Assembly: GCF_052044135.1 (NCBI RefSeq)
Contig: NZ_JBQDYF010000009.1
Location: forward strand, 1 to 64,000
Origin: Salinisphaera sp052044135
GTDB taxonomy: Bacteria; Pseudomonadota; Gammaproteobacteria; Nevskiales; Salinisphaeraceae
Length of the DNA stretch: 64,000 nt
Reading direction: 5' to 3'
The first letter of the stretch is position 1, and the number at the start of each line of letters is the position of its first letter. Under the pieces are notes generated by a model. The model did no database searches. It worked only from the letters and a program-made list of their open reading frames with translations, and was not told where the DNA came from. The position numbers and the translations under genes were made by a program. Of the stretch, positions 19,982-27,408 are shown in pieces.

Positions 19982-21814
19982 ATGACCGACCCCGAGGATC
20001 CGAAGGCGGCCTTCTCCAGCGACTCGATCGCTGACGAGAAACTTCGACTCGCCGAACTGGCGGTTCTGGATATACTCGATACCGGTCCGGAAGAGCGCTT
20101 CGATCGGGTGACGCGGCTTGCCGCGAAAATCTTCGACGTGCCGACGGCGCTGATATCCTTCATCGATCACGACCGCCAATGGTTCAAGGCGCACCTTGGC
20201 CTTGAGTTGTGCGAAACCGCCCGCGGCAACCCGTTCTGCCGTCATACGCTGAATCAAGCGCTCGTATTCCGGGTCGAGGACGCGGCCATGGACCCGGCGT
20301 TCCGCGACAACTCGCTGGTCACCGGCTACCCGCACATTCGCTTCTATGCCGGTCGCGCCATACGGGGCCCCACAGGTCAGGCGGTCGGCGCCCTGTGTGT
20401 CATCGATCACAAGCCGCGCACCTTCGACGACCGGGCCCAGGATATCCTCATCGAGCTGGGCGCTCTGGTCGAGGCAGAGTTGATGCGCCTGCCCGATTGG
20501 CCGCGTGGTGCCGGGCATTCGATCGGCGAGCCGGGCCGAGCCGACCCGGCGGGCGTCGCCGGCCCTCACGACCTCATCCATGGACATGTCGACCGCCTGC
20601 TCGCGGTTGCGGCGAAGGCCAATCACCGCCTCGCGATCCTGCATCTGCGGCTCGACAACCTCCCGGAATTCAAACTCGTTCATGATGCCGGGCAGACGCA
20701 GCGTTTCATTAACCGTTGGCTGAACGACCTGCAGGACAAGAACACCGACCTGATCTACATCGCGCGATTGTCCGAGATGGCCCTCGTCGGCGTACTCGAT
20801 CGTACGGGCAGCGCCGACGACATCCGCCGGCGCTGCGATGCGCTGCGCGCGCAGGCGATTCAAGCAGCGGATATCGACGATATACACTTCGTGTTCAATA
20901 CCACCGCCGGTGTCAGCCTGTTCCCCGATCACGCAAGCTCGGCCCAGGAACTGATCAACAATGCGCGCCTTGCGCACGCCCGACGCCGTCCGGGCGACGC
21001 GACCGCCCTGTTCACCCCGCTGATGGCGGAGCGCTCCCAGCGCCAATCGCTGTTACAAGAGCGGTTCATGCGCGCCGTGGTCAACGATGCACTGCATTTC
21101 TGCTGGCAGCCGATTTTCGGCAATTTCGGCCGTACCCTGGTTGCCTTCGAATTGCTCGCGCGCTGGTACGATCCGCAACTGGGCGCCATCGGCCCGGAGG
21201 AATTCATACCGCTGATCGATCAACAGGAACGGCTCAAGCGCGCCCTCGTCGTCAAAGCCATCGACACCGCCTGCCGCCAGCTGGCTCGCTGGCAGACCAG
21301 GCATTCCGAACCGCCGCACATCGCCATCAATATTCCCGGCAGCGAGTTCTATCGCGACGATTTCCCCGACCTGGTGTCGTCGATACTCGGGGACCACGGC
21401 GTCGCGGGCAATCACCTGATCCTGGAACTGACCGAGCGCAGCCTCATACCCGACTTCGAGGCCACGGCGCAGACCATGCGGCGTCTGCGCCGGACCGGTA
21501 TTCATATCGCGATCGACGACTTCGGCAGCGGCTATTCCTCGATTGCCTATCTGACCGAACTGCCGATTTCGTCAGTCAAGATCGACAAGAGCGTGGTGCA
21601 ACAGATCGATCGCGCCGCACAGCGCTATCGACTCATGCAGAGTATCGTCGATCTCGCCCACGGCCAGAATCTGCCCACCGTGGCCGAAGGCGTGGAAACA
21701 CCGGCCCAGCTCCAGCTGGTCACCGACATGCGCTGCGAATACACCCAGGGCTTTCTTCTCGGCCGGCCCCAGTCGCTGAAACAGACCGACGCACTCGTCG
21801 ACCGCAGCATGTAG
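19982..21814 (+). CDS. GAF domain / degenerate GGDEF / EAL phosphodiesterase
   Basis: A 610-residue cytoplasmic signalling protein with no TM segment. The GAF sensor domain spans about 25-168 (FDRVTRLAAKIFDVPTALIS ... GALCVIDHKPR). Residues about 195-345 resemble a GGDEF fold, but the signature position reads SEMAL, so no cyclase activity is expected. The EAL domain (about 355-600) keeps the metal and catalytic residues: E390 in FELLARW, N450, E482/E485 in LELTERS, D512-D513 in IDDFGSGYSS, K533, E569 and Q589. An active c-di-GMP phosphodiesterase is therefore likely, possibly gated by the GAF ligand. It stands alone after the acnA terminator and converges on the dipeptidase of the autoinducer locus. 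Confidence 0.92.
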   Translation: MTDPEDPKAAFSSDSIADEKLRLAELAVLDILDTGPEERFDRVTRLAAKIFDVPTALISFIDHDRQWFKAHLGLELCETARGNPFCRHTLNQALVFRVEDAAMDPAFRDNSLVTGYPHIRFYAGRAIRGPTGQAVGALCVIDHKPRTFDDRAQDILIELGALVEAELMRLPDWPRGAGHSIGEPGRADPAGVAGPHDLIHGHVDRLLAVAAKANHRLAILHLRLDNLPEFKLVHDAGQTQRFINRWLNDLQDKNTDLIYIARLSEMALVGVLDRTGSADDIRRRCDALRAQAIQAADIDDIHFVFNTTAGVSLFPDHASSAQELINNARLAHARRRPGDATALFTPLMAERSQRQSLLQERFMRAVVNDALHFCWQPIFGNFGRTLVAFELLARWYDPQLGAIGPEEFIPLIDQQERLKRALVVKAIDTACRQLARWQTRHSEPPHIAINIPGSEFYRDDFPDLVSSILGDHGVAGNHLILELTERSLIPDFEATAQTMRRLRRTGIHIAIDDFGSGYSSIAYLTELPISSVKIDKSVVQQIDRAAQRYRLMQSIVDLAHGQNLPTVAEGVETPAQLQLVTDMRCEYTQGFLLGRPQSLKQTDALVDRSM

Positions 21815-21863
21815 GCCCGCTGCCGCCGTTTCGTTCATGCCAGACAGGTTGCGCCGGTCGTAT

Positions 21864-22931
21864 TCACCCGCCCCAGGTCGCTTCAAGCACGCGCAGCCAG
21901 TTGTCGCGGCTGATGGCCGCTATGGTGGCGGCGTCATGGCCGCGGGCCTGCATCGCCTGCGGCAGCGCCGGTAGCGAGGCGACATCCCGGATCGGGACAG
22001 GCATCGCGCGAACGCCATCGAAATCGGAACCGAGCCCCACGTGATCGGGCCCCATGATCGACAGCATGTGATCCAGATGATCGAGCATCACCTCGATCGA
22101 CGTGTCCGCGCCCAACCCGCCATCGGGACGCAGAAAATAATTGGCGAAATTCAGTCCCACGATGCCGTTGCTACGCGCGATGGCGCGTAGCTGATCGTCG
22201 GTCAGATTGCGGGCATGGGGACAGATCGCGTGCGCGTTCGAATGGCTGGCGATCAGCGGCGCGTCGCTGGTGCGGGCCACGTCCCAGAACCCCTGCTCGT
22301 TCAGGTGAGACAGATCGATCGCGATACGACGCCGGTTACAGGCTGCCACGAGGGCGAAGCCGGCTTCTGTCAGTCCCGGGCCAGTATCGGGCGCGGACGG
22401 AAAACGAAACGGCACCCCTTCGCCGAATGCACTCGCCCGGCTCCAGACTGGGCCCAGGGAGCGCAGGCCGGCCGCATGAAAGACATCCAGCGCCTCGAAG
22501 TCGGTGTCAATGGCTTCCGCCCCTTCGAAGTGCAGCACGGCCGCCACCGCGCCCTCTGCCTCGGCCGCCCGGATGTCCGCAACGCTTCGGCAGATGCGAA
22601 AACGACCCTCGGAGGCGGCCTCGATTCGCAACAGGCGCGAGATCATGGTCATGACGCGCGGCGTGGCCTCGGCCGCGCTCATTGCCGGCGCCAGTGCCTT
22701 GTCGTATCCCGTTCGGGTTCGCACGAGCGGCGATCGGTCGTTGGCCGGCGGCACGAAAACCGCGAACAGACCACCCCCGAATCGCCCCCGGCGCATCCGT
22801 GGCCAGTCCAGATGCCCTTCCGCCCGTCCTTCAAGAAATTGGCGTATCGCCTCGTGCGCCGGCAGCTCGGCGAGCTGCAGCAACATGTCGTTGTGGCCGT
22901 CGAAGGTCGACGGCCACTCGGGGTCGGTCAT
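21864..22931 (-). CDS. Membrane-dipeptidase (M19) family protein
   Basis: Zinc dipeptidase of the renal dipeptidase family, 355 residues. Metal ligands are recognisable: DGHNDML (HxD), the bridging Glu in LHFEGAEAI, His residues in ASHSNAHAICPHARN, and Asp in GLGSDFDGV. There is no signal peptide, so it is cytoplasmic. It starts 18 bases downstream of the cqsA stop on the same strand and is probably co-transcribed with it. A role in the signalling pathway is not established. It could supply or recycle amino-acid precursors, or be unrelated. Confidence 0.92.
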   Translation of the reverse strand: MTDPEWPSTFDGHNDMLLQLAELPAHEAIRQFLEGRAEGHLDWPRMRRGRFGGGLFAVFVPPANDRSPLVRTRTGYDKALAPAMSAAEATPRVMTMISRLLRIEAASEGRFRICRSVADIRAAEAEGAVAAVLHFEGAEAIDTDFEALDVFHAAGLRSLGPVWSRASAFGEGVPFRFPSAPDTGPGLTEAGFALVAACNRRRIAIDLSHLNEQGFWDVARTSDAPLIASHSNAHAICPHARNLTDDQLRAIARSNGIVGLNFANYFLRPDGGLGADTSIEVMLDHLDHMLSIMGPDHVGLGSDFDGVRAMPVPIRDVASLPALPQAMQARGHDAATIAAISRDNWLRVLEATWGG

Positions 22932-22949
22932 GTCATTTCCTGTCGAACA

Positions 22950-24212
22950 TCAGGCCGCCAGGCTCTCGACGGTATTGTTGCGCTGCGCGCGACGCGTGGA
23001 CGGCCAGTTTGCCAGATCAACTTCTTCGCGGATGTCGCGACAGACCCGGATCACATGGTCGAGCTGTTCACGCGTGATGCCGGCGTTGATCGACAGTCGG
23101 ATCAATGACCGCTTGGTCGCGGTGGCCGGCGCACAGAACACCGATCCAAAAACGCCGCGGGATTCCAGCGCGTCGCGGAGCACCATCGTCTGCTGTTCTC
23201 GCCCCGCTTCCAGCGCAATGATCTGGGCCTTGCTGATTTCAACGTTATAGCCCAGCGAGTCGAGGTTGCGCCTCAGATACTCGGTATTCGCAAAAAGTCG
23301 CTGGCGCTGCTCATCCGCTGCCTTGATCAGATCGAGGGTCTTGCTCAAGGCCGCGATGTCGGGCGGCAGCAAGGCCGAACTGAAGATTGCCGGGAAGGCG
23401 TTGTACTTGATGAACTGACGCAGCCGGTCGCTACAGGCGATCAAGCCGGCGCGGCCTGCAAACGCCTTGGCCAGGCTGGCAGTAACGAAATGGACCTTGT
23501 CCTGCAAACCCAGCCCGGCGACCATGCCGCTGCCCTGCCAGCCATGCGTGCCCAGCGAGTGCGACTCGTCCACGATGATCACGCAACCGGCTTTCGAGGC
23601 GACGTCCACGATTTCGCGTACCGGCGCGACGCTGCCATTGGTGCTGTACACCGAGTCGATGACCACCAGGCCCGGGCCGTTCCGCTTGATCATCGCCGCC
23701 AGATGTTCGGGACTGTTGTGCCGAAAGGGCTTGGCTTCCAGACCGGCAGCCTGAATACCCTGCCAGAGCGAGGCATGGGCCATCATGTCGATATAGACGG
23801 GAGTGCCCTTAACGCCGATGGACTGAATCAGGCCGACATTCGCGGCATAGCCGGACTGACAAAGTAGCGTGGACTCCATGGCCATCCAGCTCGCCATGCG
23901 GTTTTCGAAGTCGTCCTGCGGACTGTCGCCATGCAGATACACGGCGGACATGACCATGGTGTTGTCGGTGGCGTCGAGCGTATCGATCTGAGCCTGTCGG
24001 ATGTCCGGGTGATTAGCCAGGTCGAGATAATCGTTGCTCACCAGCATCACGGCATCCTCGCTAGGGGAACGCCCGTGCATGATGTGTCCACCCTGCCAAG
24101 TCTTTTCGACGCGCTCACGATAGTAGTGATCGACGTGGGCTGAAAGAAAATCCGGCTCGGCCGCGGTGCGGGTATTGCGAGCCTGGTGATTGATGGAGGA
24201 GAGCTGGTTCAT
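22950..24212 (-). CDS. cqsA: CqsA/LqsA-type alpha-hydroxyketone autoinducer synthase
   Basis: PLP-dependent alpha-oxoamine-synthase-family enzyme of 420 residues. CqsA/LqsA condense an acyl-CoA with an amino-acid-derived substrate to make CAI-1/LAI-1 type hydroxyketone signals. Family-specific stretches are SNDYLDLANHPDIR, MVMSAVYLHGD, LCQSGYAANVGLIQ, IDMMAHASLWQGIQ, VVIDSVYSTNGSVAP and VDESHSLGTHG, with the PLP lysine K249 in TASLAKAFAGRAG and GVFGSVFCAPATATKRS near the end. They match V. cholerae CqsA far better than KBL or BioF. The second ATG is chosen because the first four codons (ATGAGG) supply GAGG six bases before it. A candidate promoter is at 24311-24339. Kinase and regulator genes of the matching type lie directly upstream. 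Confidence 0.9.
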   Translation of the reverse strand: MNQLSSINHQARNTRTAAEPDFLSAHVDHYYRERVEKTWQGGHIMHGRSPSEDAVMLVSNDYLDLANHPDIRQAQIDTLDATDNTMVMSAVYLHGDSPQDDFENRMASWMAMESTLLCQSGYAANVGLIQSIGVKGTPVYIDMMAHASLWQGIQAAGLEAKPFRHNSPEHLAAMIKRNGPGLVVIDSVYSTNGSVAPVREIVDVASKAGCVIIVDESHSLGTHGWQGSGMVAGLGLQDKVHFVTASLAKAFAGRAGLIACSDRLRQFIKYNAFPAIFSSALLPPDIAALSKTLDLIKAADEQRQRLFANTEYLRRNLDSLGYNVEISKAQIIALEAGREQQTMVLRDALESRGVFGSVFCAPATATKRSLIRLSINAGITREQLDHVIRVCRDIREEVDLANWPSTRRAQRNNTVESLAA

Positions 24213-24773
24213 GCGAGGCCTCATTGATTCGACGATGAGAGTGGAAATGACAACAATAGATTTTGACGCAGCTGTTTCAGAAGGTGCATGACAGCTACCG
24301 AGGTACCCTAATTTTTTATAAAAATCGCCCGGTTTTCAAATTAACCGCTGTAGCCACGATTCAGCTTACCCAATATCGGCGCCCAAGGGCCTCGGTTCAG
24401 TGCATTGCCTCCAATCTCAATCGCATCACCTGCGGTTTTTTCAGCCCTTGTAGGCGGCTTGTTGCAATCGCCGGGCGCGGCTCCGCAATCGTCATACAAA
24501 TCAATGCCTAGGCCGATGGGCGACCCGTGCGACGAGGCCTTCGCGTGGCGACTGGGGCGCGAGTGGGTAGAGGCCGCCGCACGCCATTTGCCGCTTATAT
24601 CCGCAGGGCAATCGACCGCACCGTGCGCAATGCGTTGGATTGGCGCCCGCCCGCGGCGCGCGCCCGGGCCCCGCCAGACCGCGAGGTTTGCGCGCGACAC
24701 CGGCGACAGGAGACACACGCCCGCCAAAACGCGTGATTGCAATACGACGCCCCGACGAGCCGGAATGAACCGG
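24213..24773. other. 561-base intergenic region upstream of cqsA
   Basis: No convincing gene is seen. The half next to cqsA (24225-24360) is AT-rich, with the candidate promoter TTGAAA-17-AAAAAT (minus strand) and an interrupted dyad GCTGT...ACAGC (24271-24295). The other half is GC-rich. A 133-codon open frame on the minus strand (24341-24742) has no recognisable family and no Shine-Dalgarno. The length and composition shift suggest regulatory sequence, possibly a small RNA or regulator binding sites for the autoinducer circuit. Confidence 0.5.
24311..24339 (-). promoter_or_regulatory. Candidate cqsA promoter
   Basis: The minus strand reads TTGAAA (24339-24334), a 17-base spacer and AAAAAT (24316-24311). 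This predicts a leader of about 90 bases before the cqsA ATG. The AT-rich context contrasts with the rest of the region. Confidence 0.35.
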
Positions 24774-25793
24774 TTACATTAATGAGTAACCGACCGTGTC
24801 CAGCCACTCAAGGAATTCGTTGTAACTGGGACGGGCCTGTATACAGTCGGTGGTACAGGACATGTCGAACAGGCTCCAGCGTAAATCGTCGGCCGCCTCA
24901 CCAAGCTCGGCCGCGCGCGCGGTATGGGCCGACCAGTCCAGTTCATGATAGACGGAACTGTTGGGGTCGAGCATGAGCGTGCCCGCCGCCAGGCCGTCGA
25001 CGATCGGTGCCGGAGCGCCGGCAGCGCGCGCGCGCTGTGCTTCGCGCGCTCTTTCGTCGCGGCTCTGGATGACCAGCCGTTTGACCTGGCCGGCGGCATC
25101 GGCGAACACGAACCCCGTGGGCTCGATGGCGAGGTAATACTCCACCAGCCCCCGCTCGGTGCGCAGCCGCTCGATCAGCCGCGCCACCGCTGGCTCCTTG
25201 AGTAGGCCGGGCAAGTCGACGGGAAACACATCCGCCGCGGCGGTGAACACATCGCGGATATATGCCTGTTGAAATTGACGGATCGCCTGGTTGAGCGTGT
25301 CGTAAACCGCGTGCTCATGCTTGCGGATGTACTGATCGATGATGCCGTGATTGAAGGCGTCGACCGCCACCGATTCCGTGGCCACTCCCGTGAACAATAT
25401 TTTCTTGACGTGTGGATCCTTGATCTGGCGGCAGAACTCGAGCCCGTTCATCTGCGGCATGGCGTAATCGACCAACGCCACCGAAATCTGGGCAAAGCGG
25501 TCGGACGCCTGCATCTCGCGATGCAGGGCGCCGATATCGAGCTCGAGCGACTCGCGATGGTTATCGCCGCTGTCGCCGTGGCCGTTTTGCAGCGCCTTGA
25601 AAAAACGGTCGCGCGCGGCGCCATTCGGCTGACGCCCGTTCAGGTAACTCAGCGCCTTATGGGTTGAATCGAATAGCAGATAGGCCAGATCAGCATCGAG
25701 CTGCAGGCTGAGATTGCCGAGAAAGTCGATATCGTCATCGACCAGAACAATCTGCGTCGGGTGGAAATACGGCGCCAGTTCAATCGTGGCCAT
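24774..25793 (-). CDS. LqsR-like response regulator with atypical receiver
   Basis: A 339-residue protein with an N-terminal receiver domain. Acidic pocket residues lie in IVLVDDDIDF (D19-D21), the phosphoacceptor is D109 in SVALVDYAMPQMNG, and the conserved Thr and Lys are in ILFTGVA and YIRKHE (K158). The receiver is unusual: about 45 extra residues separate the second and third strands (about 51-100). The C-terminal ~160 residues carry no recognised DNA-binding domain, so the output is unknown. The start overlaps the kinase stop by 14 bases, making it the cognate partner. Position between kinase and synthase resembles LqsR in the Legionella lqs cluster. Homology to LqsR is inferred from context and needs alignment. 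Confidence 0.8.
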   Translation of the reverse strand: MATIELAPYFHPTQIVLVDDDIDFLGNLSLQLDADLAYLLFDSTHKALSYLNGRQPNGAARDRFFKALQNGHGDSGDNHRESLELDIGALHREMQASDRFAQISVALVDYAMPQMNGLEFCRQIKDPHVKKILFTGVATESVAVDAFNHGIIDQYIRKHEHAVYDTLNQAIRQFQQAYIRDVFTAAADVFPVDLPGLLKEPAVARLIERLRTERGLVEYYLAIEPTGFVFADAAGQVKRLVIQSRDERAREAQRARAAGAPAPIVDGLAAGTLMLDPNSSVYHELDWSAHTARAAELGEAADDLRWSLFDMSCTTDCIQARPSYNEFLEWLDTVGYSLM

Positions 25794-27216
25794 CGTCGGC
25801 GACCTCCGGAAAGCTCATAATGAATTCAGTGTATTCGCCCAGCACCGAATCGCAGCGGATATACCCGCCGAAGCTGTCGATGACAAGACGCACGAAAGCC
25901 AGGCCGATCCCGGTCCCCTGGCCACGCGGCATGCCCGAGTAGAAACGCTCGAAGATCCGTGGCACTGCCTCCGGGCGTATACCGGGTCCCGTGTCCCGAA
26001 AATGCAGGTGATGTATGCCGGAAGCGGAGCGGGAAGTCCAGATCACAATACGCCCCCCGTTCTTGCGTGCCAGATGATACAAGGCGTTCTTGAGCAGATT
26101 GAACAGCACATGCACCATCAAGAGCTTGGAGCCATGGAACACGAAATCGGGGCCGCCCGCCCGTTCGATCCAGTCCCGTTCACGTGTCGAATGAAATGGA
26201 TAACGCTCGAGTGCGGTGGCGACGCAATCCGCGATGGACACCGATTCGAAGGTCGAGCGATCAATGGCGGCACGGCTGGAGTTGACCAACAGCATGTCCA
26301 GTACGGCGCTGGTGTACTCGCTTTCCGTATGAATACGGTTGAGGACCGATTGGATCTGCTGAAAATGAGCTTGTCGGATCGGGCGTACCGGCAACGAATG
26401 CTGGCGGGCCAGTTCATAGCCTTCGATGAGAGTCGGCAGATAGGCATTCAACCCGCGCGCGCCACTGCGTATGCCGAGCAGCGGCGTACGCAACTCATGG
26501 GCCATGGTGCCGACGGCGTCGGTGATGGCGGCGAGTTTCTCCCGTGCCACGAGTTCAGATTTGTAGTTGAAGGCGCTACCCGCAACGAGTCCGAAGAGAT
26601 AGATGGACACCAGTACCGGGAGTGGAATATCGCCCTGGACCTGGAACCCCCCGCCCAGGGCGACAAAAACAGCCCAGGCCAGCAGTGCGCCCGATATCGA
26701 CAGAATGAGCGTCATCAACCAGTCGAACACCAGGATCACCAGCAGCATTAACGCCGCCATCGTCGACAGCGCCCATACGGATGACAGGTGATTGAGCAAC
26801 GTCATCAGAACGAAGAAGAAGGGCAACTGGAACAGCAGGATGAATAACCAGTAGATCGCCAACCACTGTTCCATGTTGCGATGTCTCGACAGTTGACGTT
26901 CGAACAGCATGGGAATCGAGAACAGAACGCATATCGAACGCAGCCAGACACTTTCAAAAGGTTGCGGATAGATATCCTGCCAGATGTAGTAGTACAGCGG
27001 CTGGCCGATGATCTCCACGATGGCGAAGGTGGCCATGCTGGCGCGGGCATAAGTGGCACTCTGCTGTAGCGAGGCGGCCAGCCGCGTCCATACTCGCCGC
27101 AGGATGACTTGCCAGTAGAAAAGCAGCGCCTCTCGAAGATTTCGGTGCTGCCGGTCATTAGGTTGCGCCGCGTGACGATTGACACGGGCATCTTCACTCT
27201 GAGAAGAATCCGTCAT
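25780..27216 (-). CDS. Six-TM sensor histidine kinase, LqsS/CqsS type
   Basis: A 478-residue membrane histidine kinase. About six TM helices lie between residues 60 and 215, with a short periplasmic content, as in the hydroxyketone sensors CqsS and LqsS. The H-box TMAHELRTPLLGIRSG carries His240, the N-box LFNLLKNALYHLA lies near 375, and the ATP lid contains DTGPGI and GTGIGLAFVRL. The protein stops after the ATPase domain. Unlike Vibrio CqsS it has no C-terminal receiver and so is LqsS-like. The start is the ATG of MTDSSQ. A 27-codon longer start at 27297 is possible, and an eight-G tract lies between the two. It overlaps the response-regulator gene. Confidence 0.87.
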   Translation of the reverse strand: MTDSSQSEDARVNRHAAQPNDRQHRNLREALLFYWQVILRRVWTRLAASLQQSATYARASMATFAIVEIIGQPLYYYIWQDIYPQPFESVWLRSICVLFSIPMLFERQLSRHRNMEQWLAIYWLFILLFQLPFFFVLMTLLNHLSSVWALSTMAALMLLVILVFDWLMTLILSISGALLAWAVFVALGGGFQVQGDIPLPVLVSIYLFGLVAGSAFNYKSELVAREKLAAITDAVGTMAHELRTPLLGIRSGARGLNAYLPTLIEGYELARQHSLPVRPIRQAHFQQIQSVLNRIHTESEYTSAVLDMLLVNSSRAAIDRSTFESVSIADCVATALERYPFHSTRERDWIERAGGPDFVFHGSKLLMVHVLFNLLKNALYHLARKNGGRIVIWTSRSASGIHHLHFRDTGPGIRPEAVPRIFERFYSGMPRGQGTGIGLAFVRLVIDSFGGYIRCDSVLGEYTEFIMSFPEVADDGHD

Positions 27217-27408
27217 GTCACCCCACGCCCCCCCCAAAGTCGGAATATCGAGACCGATACGCAATACTGCGATTCCTTCAGTATACTGGCTCGGCATAGA
27301 TCCCGTTGCGATGCCAAATGTCCCGACTCACAAGACAGCGTGGTCGTACGCCCTGTTCAGGCGGCGTCCAGCCGGTAGGTCGCGGCCCTCTCTAGGGCAC
27401 GCGCGATC
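27217..27408. promoter_or_regulatory. Divergent control region: kinase vs GGDEF-EAL gene
   Basis: A 192-base region between divergent starts. On the minus strand it contains TATACT (within 27281-27286), a possible -10 without a clear -35, and an eight-G homopolymer (27228-27235) just upstream of the kinase ATG. Shared regulation of the two genes is plausible from the layout only. Confidence 0.35.

Noticed and set aside
24341..24742. 133-codon minus-strand frame in the gap upstream of cqsA
   Set aside because: No family, no ribosome site and compositional irregularity. Treated as non-coding.
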